This document shows, in pieces, positions 53,638-62,422 of a DNA stretch of 64,000 nucleotides; position 1 is the first letter of the stretch; every line of letters begins with the position of its first letter. The translations under genes and the position numbers were made by a program. This DNA is from Aestuariivivens sediminis (GTDB lineage: Bacteria > Bacteroidota > Bacteroidia > Flavobacteriales > Flavobacteriaceae). The notes beneath the pieces were generated by a model, which was not told the DNA's origin, did no database searches, and was given only the letters and a program-made list of their open reading frames with translations. The stretch is from NCBI RefSeq assembly GCF_022662105.1, contig NZ_JAKMCP010000006.1, forward strand, positions 62,001 to 126,000, written 5' to 3'.

Positions 53638-54561
53638 TTATTTTTCGAGTTGAAATGTAGTCACTACAATTCCGTGATCGGAGGGATATGGTATTTTACG
53701 ATTATTAATAGTCAAGCTATCTCCTAAAAATGTTTTGTAAGAATCTGATTTTAAGGCTTTAAGACTATTTCCTTTAAAGTAGATGTAATCTATTCTGTGT
53801 TCGTCTTTTTGCTCTTTGGTATCCCATGTTATCCCGGGATGTGTTAATGGATTGGGATGAACAGTCCTGTAAGAATCCATCATCCCTAAATCTTCCAAAA
53901 GTCTTGTTGAATACCATGGAACAATCAATTTATTATGTCTGGATTTAGTTTCTAAACCCCAATCTAAATGCGAAGGTGAATTAAAATCTCCTCCCACAAT
54001 CAGAGGGATACTATCAGTTTGTGATGCGTAATGCTTTACATATGGCAGGACTTTTTGTATCATTTCAAATCTAGGTCCTGTTTTTTCCCAATCGAGTAAT
54101 TCTTCTGATGTAAGACCCATTGTTTCAGGAGAATTATTCCATGGTAAATAATGAAACCAATTTGTGCAAAAGCGAATTCTTTGATCGGCAATAATAATTT
54201 CTCTACCCCCAAGATAAAAGGGATAATCCGTATCAATACGATCACCAAATGGAAATTTTGAAAAAATGGAGAGATTAATTTCTTTATTATCGAGTAAAGT
54301 CCCTTCTGGAGCAATTAAATGAAAATTATATCCTAAAGCATCAGCTATTTTTTTACCAGACCCATAGGTTTCTATCATGAGAATCACATCGGGGTTTATG
54401 GTCTTTATTATTTCAATGGCATGCTCTATTCCATCAGGTATATCATTAGCTCCATGCAATATATTCCATACCATAACTTTAAACCTTAATGGATCTGAGT
54501 TGCTTTTACAACCAACCAATAACAGCAGAAAAAAATAAATGGTACAGATACTACGCCACAT
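53638..54561 (-). CDS. Endonuclease/exonuclease/phosphatase-fold lipoprotein
   Basis: The protein has 307 residues. The N-terminus is a lipoprotein signal ending in LLLVGCKS (Cys18). The DNase I-like fold is shown by MVWNILHG (Asn), VILMIETYG (Glu), VGGDFNSPSHLDW (Asp/Asn), HRIDYIYF and YPSDHGIVV (the terminal Asp-His). Such exported members act on phosphodiesters or phospholipid or sugar phosphates. The substrate is unknown. It lies within the men block, 101 bp after the CPBP protease gene. Confidence 0.88.
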   Translation of the reverse strand: MWRSICTIYFFLLLLVGCKSNSDPLRFKVMVWNILHGANDIPDGIEHAIEIIKTINPDVILMIETYGSGKKIADALGYNFHLIAPEGTLLDNKEINLSIFSKFPFGDRIDTDYPFYLGGREIIIADQRIRFCTNWFHYLPWNNSPETMGLTSEELLDWEKTGPRFEMIQKVLPYVKHYASQTDSIPLIVGGDFNSPSHLDWGLETKSRHNKLIVPWYSTRLLEDLGMMDSYRTVHPNPLTHPGITWDTKEQKDEHRIDYIYFKGNSLKALKSDSYKTFLGDSLTINNRKIPYPSDHGIVVTTFQLEK

Positions 54562-54661
54562 ATTGTTTATTAGTCCGGGTTAAAAATAAAGGGGACCCAG
54601 CTCCACTTTATTCAATTATTCGAAAATTTTATAAACGGCCTACTTATCAATCTTTAATTTC

Positions 54662-55606
54662 TTAATTGTTTTTTTGCGGGGTTTCTACTTTTCCCAAAAG
54701 CTTATCCTTCCAATTGGACCAGTTATATTTTTTTGAAAAAACAAATAAAAGAATTGGAAATACAATAAAAACGGGCACAAATATTTCTCCAATTCCCATA
54801 GTTTCAGGATTACTCATATCTTTTAAAATGGAATGTGTCTGGAAGGCTGTCCAATCGGCAGTCACAAGGAGTGCGGTAAACAAGTTATTTGCTGCATGAA
54901 ATCCCAACGCCAATTCCAGTCCTTCGTCCATTAGTGTAATAATTCCTAAAAACAGACCTGTTCCTATATAGTAAATCATTATGACATGACCCAATTTATC
55001 CACCTCTGGGTTAGCAATGTGCAACAAACCAAAAATCAAAGAGGTTACAATAAGTGGTATCCATTTATTCTTGACTATCACCCCTATTCCCTGCATTAAA
55101 TATCCCCGAAATAAATACTCCTCAAAACTGGTTTGCAAGGGTACAAGTAAAATAGCAATGAGTAACAATATTAAAAACGGAACAAGTTCAAAGTTTACGA
55201 CATAATTCCCCGGGTTAAAAATGAAATAATCTAACAGTACCAAACCACTCGACACAATACCCCAAAGTAAAAACACAAACCAAAACCGGCCCCAATCTAT
55301 TTTGGGTCTACTCGTGGTTAAATGTATAAAGGATTGTTTATGAAGATATTTATTAACCAAGAGAATAGCTACAAGGCCAACTGCAAAGGAAAGCAACATT
55401 AAAAATAAATTTAAATTGGGCTCTAAAAGCTGCATCATTTTTGCTTCGTTTAAACCCTTCAAACCATCCCCATTTTTATATGCTTGAAACAATACTGCAA
55501 TAGTGAAAGGTAATTGCCCAACCAAAACAGCACCGATCACAATAAATACCCCTAATAAATAACGCCACCATTCGTGTAATGCGGTAAATGCCTGTGTTAT
55601 ATACAT
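54662..55606 (-). CDS. CPBP family intramembrane metalloprotease
   Basis: The protein has 314 residues and about eight membrane helices. The diagnostic motifs are SFEEYLFRGYLMQG (EExxxR), FGLLHIAN (the second metal-binding His) and GFHAANNLF (the third). These are the Abi/CAAX-protease motifs. The substrate is unknown. It starts five bases after the menC stop, so it is cotranscribed with menC despite having no known part in menaquinone synthesis. Confidence 0.9.
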   Translation of the reverse strand: MYITQAFTALHEWWRYLLGVFIVIGAVLVGQLPFTIAVLFQAYKNGDGLKGLNEAKMMQLLEPNLNLFLMLLSFAVGLVAILLVNKYLHKQSFIHLTTSRPKIDWGRFWFVFLLWGIVSSGLVLLDYFIFNPGNYVVNFELVPFLILLLIAILLVPLQTSFEEYLFRGYLMQGIGVIVKNKWIPLIVTSLIFGLLHIANPEVDKLGHVIMIYYIGTGLFLGIITLMDEGLELALGFHAANNLFTALLVTADWTAFQTHSILKDMSNPETMGIGEIFVPVFIVFPILLFVFSKKYNWSNWKDKLLGKVETPQKNN

Positions 55607-55611
55607 AAAAT

Positions 55612-56646
55612 CTAAATTTTAAAATTCCAGTTTAATTCAGTATTATAATTTAAATTACCTCTTTTTACTTGTAAGGGACTCTTAAAATTATTCTTAAAAA
55701 GCCCACCAGTACCAAGACCCTGAGGTAATTCAGGCCCTTTACCATAAGTATATTGGGCAATAGCATTTAACCCTATATTACTCTCCAGCGCACTGGTAAT
55801 CCACCAGCCTATACCTTGTTTTTCTGCCAGATTTATCCATAAATCACTTCCGCTAAACCCACCAATGAGAGAAGGTTTTAAAATAATATACTGCGGTTTT
55901 ATAGTTTGTAGTAACTCCCTCTGTTTAGTTACAGAAAACACCCCAATTAATTCTTCATCTAAGGCAATAGGCAGAGGGGATTGCTCACAAAGTTCAGCCA
56001 TTTCATCCCATTGTCCTTGTTTTATAGGTTGCTCAATGGAATGCAAATTAAAATCCGAAAGCCACTTTAATATTTCCAATGCCTCTGAAGTTGAAAAGGC
56101 CCCATTAGCATCTACCCGCAACTCTAAATCCTTTGAAGTGAACTCTTTTCTTATGGATTTTATAAGATTTAATTCAGTCTGAAAATCGATGGCTCCAATT
56201 TTCATTTTTATACACTTGTAACCGGCATCAATTTTTTCTTTGATCTGACGCTTCATAACGTCTTTGGTACCCATCCAGATCAAACCATTAATAGGAATCC
56301 CATCTGTACCTTTTGTAAACTCCGAAGGAAACAGTACAAATGGGTTCTTAGATTCAATAGATTTAAATGCCATTTCAAGGCCTATTTGAATGCTAGGGAA
56401 TTCGTTGAGGAAACTCATAAGAACATCCAAGCCCAAATGTATATTTTCACATAACCATTGTAGTTTATTTTCATAATCAGGTCTATCATCAAAGGAAAGT
56501 CCTTTAAAAAGTCCGCATTCCCCAATTCCATAAGATTCTCCTTCCCGCAATATAAGGAAATAGGTTTCTTTGATCTGTAAAATGCCTCTTGAGGTCCCAC
56601 CAGGCACTTTAAATTCAAGGGTGTATTTATGGAATTCAGCTGTCAT
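55612..56646 (-). CDS. menC: O-succinylbenzoate synthase
   Basis: The protein has 344 residues of the enolase superfamily. The barrel shows the catalytic KxK lysines in CIKMKIGA, the metal ligands in LRVDANGAFS, SIEQPI and ALDEELIG, and the second lysine in IILKPSLIGG. It dehydrates SHCHC to o-succinylbenzoate. Related N-acylamino acid racemases share these motifs, but the menB, menA and menE neighbours settle the call. Confidence 0.93.
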   Translation of the reverse strand: MTAEFHKYTLEFKVPGGTSRGILQIKETYFLILREGESYGIGECGLFKGLSFDDRPDYENKLQWLCENIHLGLDVLMSFLNEFPSIQIGLEMAFKSIESKNPFVLFPSEFTKGTDGIPINGLIWMGTKDVMKRQIKEKIDAGYKCIKMKIGAIDFQTELNLIKSIRKEFTSKDLELRVDANGAFSTSEALEILKWLSDFNLHSIEQPIKQGQWDEMAELCEQSPLPIALDEELIGVFSVTKQRELLQTIKPQYIILKPSLIGGFSGSDLWINLAEKQGIGWWITSALESNIGLNAIAQYTYGKGPELPQGLGTGGLFKNNFKSPLQVKRGNLNYNTELNWNFKI

Positions 56647-56794
56647 CTAGACGCCAAAAATAGTCATTTATTTTTGTATTTTAGGGGCGTTAATTCCATT
56701 ATACGTGACGGCATTTCCTGATGTTGGATTTTATGCCATTTTTTAAAACTGCCATCTTGATTGACCTGTATGATATTTTAAGGAATCAACAAAA

Positions 56795-56808
56795 ACCCTT
56801 TAAAGGGT
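56795..56808. repeat. Perfect 14-bp palindrome in the menC upstream region
   Basis: ACCCTTTAAAGGGT is a perfect dyad. It lies in a 299-bp gap (56647-56945) that otherwise holds only A+T-rich text and a minus-strand -7-like TATTTTTG at 56662-56655 before menC. It could be a protein-binding site; nothing more can be said. Confidence 0.3.
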
Positions 56809-56945
56809 AGGACGAAAAAAATGCTTTTACAGACACAATTCAGTTAAGTAAAGGTGCCTAAATTGAATAACAATTCCTGGTCAGAAACATGATGTTACGG
56901 GTAGAATAAATTCGATTTGCGATAGGAATGGTTACAAAAGCGACA

Positions 56946-57623
56946 CTATAATTCTATGCTGGATCCAATATCCAAGAGCATTAAGTCTTTATCTTTATCA
57001 AAAAACTTTCGTTTAGCCTCTTCGTGATCAATTTCAATATAACCAAAAGTATCATAATGATATCCCAAAACCTTATCACAATCTATAAAGTCACTTGCTA
57101 TGATGGCATCGTCTATTCCCATGGTAAAATTGTCCCCTATAGGTAAGATGGCTAAATCCAATTTAGTTTGTAGAGGAATTAATTTCATATCAAAAGTCAA
57201 TGCAGTATCACCTGCAATATAAATGTTTTTATGCTCTCCCTCTATAACGAAACCTCCAGGTTGACCGCCATAACTGCCATCCGGAAAAGAAGACGTATGT
57301 ATGGCATTGACATATTTCACATTGCCAAATTCAAAATCCCATTGGCCTCCATGGTTCATGGGATGTCCTTCCAAACCCAACCTTTCAAAATGTGAAATGA
57401 TTTCAAAGTTAGAAATAAGTACAGCATCCGTTCGCTTGGCAATGGCTTCAACATCCAGTACATGGTCTTGATGTGCATGTGTAATTAAAATATAATCTGC
57501 TTCCAGGGTATTTATATCAATATGTGAAGCTTTAGGGTTTCCAGAAATAAACGGGTCCACTAAAATAGTTACATGATTAACCTCTATTCCTAAACTAGCG
57601 TGACCGTAATAAGTAATTTTCAT
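56946..57623 (-). CDS. MBL-fold metal-dependent hydrolase (UPF0173 type)
   Basis: The protein has 225 residues and begins MKITYYGHASLGIEV, with LVDPFISGNP and the metal motif THAHQDHVLDV, then YIAGDTALTFDMKLI and GDNFTMGIDDA. This is the UPF0173/YtkL family plan. The substrate is unknown. It lies between menA and menC on the same strand, an arrangement I believe recurs in Flavobacteriia, which raises the question of a menaquinone-related role. Confidence 0.88.
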   Translation of the reverse strand: MKITYYGHASLGIEVNHVTILVDPFISGNPKASHIDINTLEADYILITHAHQDHVLDVEAIAKRTDAVLISNFEIISHFERLGLEGHPMNHGGQWDFEFGNVKYVNAIHTSSFPDGSYGGQPGGFVIEGEHKNIYIAGDTALTFDMKLIPLQTKLDLAILPIGDNFTMGIDDAIIASDFIDCDKVLGYHYDTFGYIEIDHEEAKRKFFDKDKDLMLLDIGSSIEL

Positions 57624-57721
57624 TGTGAAATATTTTATTGAGAAAATTACTGATTTTACTTTAAAATCAAAAATTGATTTTTAAGATAAAATTATTTAAT
57701 ACTTCTTCACAATATCCACAA

Positions 57722-58639
57722 TTATAATAAATGACCAATTCCCATGAGTAAAGCCAATAAAAATGTAGATAGCGCTAACTTCTTAAGTTCAGGATCCAGC
57801 AATTGTAAATCTCTTGTTTTTCTTACTGTTTTAAGATGAATTATTAAGGGAATATATGCCACTACAAAGATTAAATTTAAAATACTGGTATAATACAAAA
57901 TTCCGAATAATCCAGAAAAAACAATAGCCAAAATTATTAATATATAATGATAGGCCTTAACTTTATTTGCCCCTAATTTAACAGCCATAGTTATTTTACC
58001 AGCCTGTTCATCTGAACTCAAATCCCTCATGTTATTTAAATTTAAGACTGCCACACTCAATAGCCCAATGGTACAGGCAGGTAGGAAAACAACATGATCC
58101 AGAGTTTTGGCATATAAAACATAACAACCTATAACACTAGTTAGTCCAAAAAATATAAATACAAAAAAATCACCTAAAGCTCTATATCCATAGGCTCTAT
58201 TTCCAATAGTATACCTTAGGGCTGCCACAATTGAAGCTATACCTAAAAAGAAAAATAAAATGGTAAGAAAAAAATACTTTACACCAAAAGCAGTAAAAAT
58301 TAATAAAAAGGAAAGTCCAATTGATATCAATATATTTATTCTAATGGCATTAAACATTTCATCCGGTGTTATTTTACCACTTTGTATGGCACGCACAGGA
58401 CCAATTCGATCTTCGTTATCAGTTCCTTTAACACCATCTCCGTAGTCGTTCGCAAGATTAGATAATATCTGAAAACTCAAAGTAGTTAATATGGCTAGAA
58501 TAAAAATAGTCCATTCAAAATATCCATTGTAAACAGCCATGCAAGTCGCCAAAATAATACCTGAAACTGAAAGTGGCAAGGTCCTTAGCCGCATGGTTGA
58601 TATCCATAATAAACTTTTCTTCATATTTATGGAATCCAT
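57722..58639 (-). CDS. menA: 1,4-dihydroxy-2-naphthoate polyprenyltransferase
   Basis: The protein has 305 residues, or 300 if the ATG at 58624 is used. About nine membrane helices are seen. The prenyl-diphosphate motif is NLANDYGDGVKGTDNEDRIG (NDxxDxxxD), and NLNNMRDLSSDEQAGKITMA is the second Asp motif. It attaches the isoprenoid chain to DHNA in the inner membrane. The first ATG overlaps the menB end by 13 bases; the second begins two bases after the menB stop. Either implies coupling. Confidence 0.94.
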   Translation of the reverse strand: MDSINMKKSLLWISTMRLRTLPLSVSGIILATCMAVYNGYFEWTIFILAILTTLSFQILSNLANDYGDGVKGTDNEDRIGPVRAIQSGKITPDEMFNAIRINILISIGLSFLLIFTAFGVKYFFLTILFFFLGIASIVAALRYTIGNRAYGYRALGDFFVFIFFGLTSVIGCYVLYAKTLDHVVFLPACTIGLLSVAVLNLNNMRDLSSDEQAGKITMAVKLGANKVKAYHYILIILAIVFSGLFGILYYTSILNLIFVVAYIPLIIHLKTVRKTRDLQLLDPELKKLALSTFLLALLMGIGHLL

Positions 58640-59466
58640 TTCTTTTCAAAGTTGGGTTGCCGCTTTTCTAAAAAAGCATTTCTACCTTCAACGGCCTCCT
58701 CTGTCATATATGCCAACCGTGTTGCTTCACCGGCAAATACTTGTTGCCCTACCATGCCATCATCAGTTAAATTCATTGCAAATTTCAACATTTTAATCGA
58801 AGTAGGGGATTTTGCCAATATTTCCTGTGCCCACTTGTAAGCTTCATTTTCCAATTCAGCGTGAGGAATTACGGCATTAACCATACCCATGTCAAACGCT
58901 TCTTGTGCAGAATAATTACGCCCTAAGAAAAATATTTCACGTGCTTTTTTTTGACCTACCATTTTAGCAAGATACGCCGACCCATAACCACCATCAAAAC
59001 TTGTGACATCCGCATCCGTTTGCTTAAAAATAGCATGTTCCTTGCTCGCTAATGTTAAATCACAAACCACATGTAAACTGTGACCTCCACCAACAGCCCA
59101 ACCCGGCACAACTGCTATGACTACCTTTGGCATGAAGCGAATTAAACGTTGAACTTCCAAGATGTTAAGACGATGGTATCCATCCTCACCAATGTAACCT
59201 TGATGTCCCCTGGATTTTTGATCTCCCCCACTGCAAAACGAGTAAATACCATCTTTGGTTGAAGGTCCTTCGGCAGAAAGCAACACAACACCAATGTTTA
59301 CGTCTTCATTGGCATCATAAAAAGCATCATATAATTCGCTGGTTGTTTTAGGTCTGAAAGCGTTACGCACATTTGGTCTGTTAAATGCGATTCTAGCAAC
59401 ACCATCACTTTTTTTATAAGTAATATCTTTATATTTCTTGGCAGTAACCCAATTAGCTGACTCCAT
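58627..59466 (-). CDS. menB: 1,4-dihydroxy-2-naphthoyl-CoA synthase
   Basis: The protein has 279 residues, crotonase fold. MenB-specific text includes FRPKTTSELYDAF, FCSGGDQKSRGHQGY, VVPGWAVGGGHSLHVVCDLT and QTDADVTSFDGGYGSAYLA, and the C-terminus is EKKWIP. It closes the second ring from o-succinylbenzoyl-CoA. It is the first gene of the men block in this window; a minus-strand -7-like TATTTTTG (59489-59482) lies 16 bp upstream. Confidence 0.96.
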   Translation of the reverse strand: MESANWVTAKKYKDITYKKSDGVARIAFNRPNVRNAFRPKTTSELYDAFYDANEDVNIGVVLLSAEGPSTKDGIYSFCSGGDQKSRGHQGYIGEDGYHRLNILEVQRLIRFMPKVVIAVVPGWAVGGGHSLHVVCDLTLASKEHAIFKQTDADVTSFDGGYGSAYLAKMVGQKKAREIFFLGRNYSAQEAFDMGMVNAVIPHAELENEAYKWAQEILAKSPTSIKMLKFAMNLTDDGMVGQQVFAGEATRLAYMTEEAVEGRNAFLEKRQPNFEKKWIP

Positions 59467-60007
59467 AGTTCATATTTTAGCCAAAAATAAATTTTATTTC
59501 ACAAATACCTTTATTCTGTAACAAAAATAATCATTAGCTACTCTTTCTATGGTGTTATACATTATAAGTTTTACATCTAATTAAAAATAAAGCTTTTACC
59601 CTTTTTGCTGAGGAAATTTTATACAATAAACACATTCCATTTGCACTTTTCAATACATTTTTATTACTAACTCCATTTAGACTGGAATTGGTAAGAATAA
59701 ATGTAAATATCCAAAACACATAGCGTAAATTAGGATAGAATTACTCTGTTAAAAAACATGACCTTACCTCTTAAAAATTGGGATCATAAATAATATGATT
59801 GACCATTGTAAATACCATTAACTAATATGATACATTCCCCTGGAACATTTATTAATGCCTAAAAAAATTTATCATTGTTAATGTTTTTCTCTCCATTTAG
59901 TCAGTCATAAATATATTATTTATTATTTTTAAACTAAAATACATGATTTCATCAGTTATTTGTATAATATCGGATTTTTATGTATTTTACCGATTATTTA
60001 AACCCAA
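59467..60007. other. 541-bp intergenic region
   Basis: The stretch between menB and the 61-residue gene is A+T-rich with stops in all frames. It holds the likely menB promoter at its left end. I see no RNA gene, hairpin or repeat in it. Confidence 0.5.
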
Positions 60008-60193
60008 ATGCCTATGTTACTAACCATTACCCTCTGTATTTTATGTTTAGTTGCTATTAATTTTTTGTTACTCATTTTTAGTTGTTCTAAAACAACGAGA
60101 GTCAAAAAACCTTCATCTAAACAGCCTGTTGTTATTAAACCAAACCTTACCAAAGTATTGTCGGAAGAGCCGCTTGCTCCAACAGGGAGTTAG
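60008..60193 (+). CDS. 61-residue membrane or lipoprotein-like protein
   Basis: The protein has 61 residues, or 59 from the ATG at 60014. A hydrophobic segment spans about residues 4-25 (LLTITLCILCLVAINFLLLI), followed by FSCSK, which could be a weak lipobox, and a basic tail ending in LAPTGS. It converges with ung and their ends overlap by 47 bases. The sequence looks like a conserved small flavobacterial membrane protein, but this cannot be proved here. Confidence 0.5.
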   Translation: MPMLLTITLCILCLVAINFLLLIFSCSKTTRVKKPSSKQPVVIKPNLTKVLSEEPLAPTGS

Positions 60194-60815
60194 TCTTGCT
60201 GAAATGTTTATTTCCAAACCAATACCCTCTGTTAGCACTGAGTGGTGATGGATGTCCTGATGTCAGTACATGATGTTTGCTTTTATTTATCAAAGATGAT
60301 TTTTTCTTGGCATACCCTCCCCAAAGCAAAAACACCATACTTTTATCCTTTTTTGCACTAATTAATTTTATAACGGCATCCGTAAATGTTTCCCAACCTT
60401 TGTTCTGATGACTTCCCGCTTGGTTTCTCCTAACGGTTAGAGTGGCATTCAACAACAATACACCTTGATTAGCCCAACGTAATAAATTGCCGCTTTTAGG
60501 ATAATGGTTTCCTAAATCTGATTCAATTTCTTTAAAAATATTTATTAAAGAAGGTGGATGAGGTACACCATCATTAACAGAAAAACACATTCCATTAGCC
60601 TGACCTTCCCCATGATAAGGATCTTGTCCAATAATTATGACCTTCATATCATCAAAGGAGCACTGGTTAAATGCGTTAAAAATGAGGCCGCCAGGGGGGT
60701 AACATGTATGATTTTTGTACTCTTGTTTAACAAAATCTACTAATTGGTTAAAATAAGGTTTATTGAATTCCGGTTCTAAATAATTTTTCCAACTCTCGTG
60801 TATATCAACATTCAT
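60147..60815 (-). CDS. ung: Uracil-DNA glycosylase, family 1
   Basis: The protein has 222 residues. The water-activating loop is VIIGQDPYHGEGQANGM, the uracil pocket is in SLINIFKEIESD and LLLNATLTVR, and the DNA-intercalation loop is HPSPLSANRGY. It removes uracil from DNA. It is 20 bp downstream of holA on the same strand, so the two are probably cotranscribed. Confidence 0.97.
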   Translation of the reverse strand: MNVDIHESWKNYLEPEFNKPYFNQLVDFVKQEYKNHTCYPPGGLIFNAFNQCSFDDMKVIIIGQDPYHGEGQANGMCFSVNDGVPHPPSLINIFKEIESDLGNHYPKSGNLLRWANQGVLLLNATLTVRRNQAGSHQNKGWETFTDAVIKLISAKKDKSMVFLLWGGYAKKKSSLINKSKHHVLTSGHPSPLSANRGYWFGNKHFSKTNSLLEQAALPTILW

Positions 60816-60835
60816 GTATGAAGTCTAAATTTAAA

Positions 60836-61837
60836 TTATAAAATCCTGACCAACAATTCTTTAAGCAAATCGCTTTGGGGTACAGAATTAGCCCCTACAC
60901 CTTTACTTTTTACATCAAATTCCCTTAAAATGCCAACCACAGTACTCACTTTTTTCATGGGATAATTTCTAGCAGCCGTTATATATTCATTTACAAAATA
61001 TGGATTGATTCTTAATACCGAAGCTACATGCCTTGGTGATTTATCATTTAACCCGTGAAAATGCAACAACTGAGAAAAAAAATTAAAAAGTAAGGAAACG
61101 GTCACCACTATAGGATTATCTTTGGGGTTTTCAGAAAAATAATTAATTATTTGATGTGCCTTTACAACATTGCGCTCCCCAATGGCCTTGCGCAATTCAA
61201 AATTGTTATAGTCTTTACTTATACCTATGTTCGCTTCAATGGCTTCAGGAGTGATTTGACTACCTTTAGGTAAAATAATTTGAAGTTTTTCCAGCTCATT
61301 ATTGATTTTACTTAAATCGGTTCCTAAAAATTCAACGAGCATTTGTGCAGCTTTGGGTGTAATGGTATAATCTTTTGATAATAATACACGGCGAATCCAA
61401 TCATTAACTTGATTTTCGTAAAGTTTTTTGCTTTCGTAAACAACCCCCACTTTGTTAATTGCTTTATACAAAGTTTTTCGTTTATCTATTTTTTTATATT
61501 TATAGTTAATGACTAAAACTGTTGTCGGCTGTGGGTTTTCGACATAAGTAGAAAGTTTTTCAATAGTACGGGATAAATCTTGAGCCTCTTTTATTATGAC
61601 TACTTGATATTCTGCCATCATAGGATAACGTTTCGCATTACTTACAATATCTTCAATCGTGATATCTCGACCGTAAAGCACAACCTGATTAAAACCACGC
61701 TCTTCTTCCGATAAAACAGTGTCTTGTATAAAATCTGAAATCTTATCGATATAATAAGGTTCATCACCCATTAAAAAATAAATGGGTTTTATATTTCTAT
61801 TATTAATGTCTTGTACTAATTGTTTTACTTCGTCCAA
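60836..61837 (-). CDS. holA: DNA polymerase III delta subunit
   Basis: The protein has 333 residues. The N-terminal AAA-like domain begins with IKPIYFLMGDEPYYIDKI, typical of delta, and a Leu-rich C-terminal collar domain ends in QSDLLKELLVRIL. It opens the beta clamp during loading. It is divergent from the HsdR-N-type gene and upstream of ung. Confidence 0.9.
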   Translation of the reverse strand: MDEVKQLVQDINNRNIKPIYFLMGDEPYYIDKISDFIQDTVLSEEERGFNQVVLYGRDITIEDIVSNAKRYPMMAEYQVVIIKEAQDLSRTIEKLSTYVENPQPTTVLVINYKYKKIDKRKTLYKAINKVGVVYESKKLYENQVNDWIRRVLLSKDYTITPKAAQMLVEFLGTDLSKINNELEKLQIILPKGSQITPEAIEANIGISKDYNNFELRKAIGERNVVKAHQIINYFSENPKDNPIVVTVSLLFNFFSQLLHFHGLNDKSPRHVASVLRINPYFVNEYITAARNYPMKKVSTVVGILREFDVKSKGVGANSVPQSDLLKELLVRIL

Positions 61838-61926
61838 ATTGAATATTGCTTTATTCGGTTTAAATACTCCATTTTTAATTACTAAATTATATGCTTCGGA
61901 GTTTGTTGGAATTTGTCTATTGAATA

Positions 61927-61957
61927 TTGTAATTTCTAGTTTAGAAAATTAACTTTG
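61927..61957 (+). promoter_or_regulatory. Bacteroidota-type promoter of the 61979 gene
   Basis: TTG at 61927-61929 and TAACTTTG at 61950-61957 are separated by 20 bp. The upstream TTG codon at 61955 lies inside the -7 element and so cannot be the translation start. Confidence 0.65.
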
Positions 61958-61978
61958 AAAAATCATAAAAACAATATA

Positions 61979-62422
61979 TTGCAAACGCTTAACTTTCCAA
62001 AGTACTCGTTCCGATTCAAAAATAGCGAAAATAAAATTTCTATTTTTGACCATATTCGTAAAAAATTTGTGATTTTACAACCAGAAGAATGGGTTCGACA
62101 ACACTGCATACAATTTCTAATAAATGAAAAGGGGTTCCCTGAGTCTTTAATTAATGTTGAAAAGGAATTAAAAATTAATAACTTAAGGAAACGTTGCGAT
62201 ATAGTTGTATTTAAACCAGATGGCAGTATTCACCTCATAGTTGAGTGTAAAGCACCACATGTTACTATAAATCAAGATACTTTTGACCAAATTGCTAAAT
62301 ACAATTTATCCTTAAACGCCACCTACTTAATGGTGACAAATGGTATAAATCATTATTATTGTCTTATTGATTTTAATAAAGAATGTTATAAGTTTTTAAA
62401 AGAGATCCCAAACTATCATTAA
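61979..62422 (+). CDS. Stand-alone HsdR-N-type nuclease-fold protein, TTG start
   Basis: The protein has 147 residues from a TTG at 61979 (MQTLNFPKYSF if read as Met); no ATG is available near the N-terminus. The text FVILQPEEWVRQHCIQFLI, then RCDIVVFKPDGSIHLIVECKAP, is a PD-(D/E)xK-like core (D...ExK) as in the N-terminal domain of type I restriction HsdR. There is no helicase, HsdM or HsdS gene here, so it is not a restriction system. The function is unknown. Its stop overlaps the GT2 start (TAATG). Confidence 0.82.
   Translation: MQTLNFPKYSFRFKNSENKISIFDHIRKKFVILQPEEWVRQHCIQFLINEKGFPESLINVEKELKINNLRKRCDIVVFKPDGSIHLIVECKAPHVTINQDTFDQIAKYNLSLNATYLMVTNGINHYYCLIDFNKECYKFLKEIPNYH

Noticed and set aside
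61955-61978. TTG start at 61955 for the HsdR-N-type protein
   Set aside because: The codon is inside the -7 box TAACTTTG, so it would not be transcribed as a start.
61979-62422. Restriction-modification system
   Set aside because: Only an HsdR-N-like domain is present; there is no helicase part, HsdM, HsdS or other methylase nearby.
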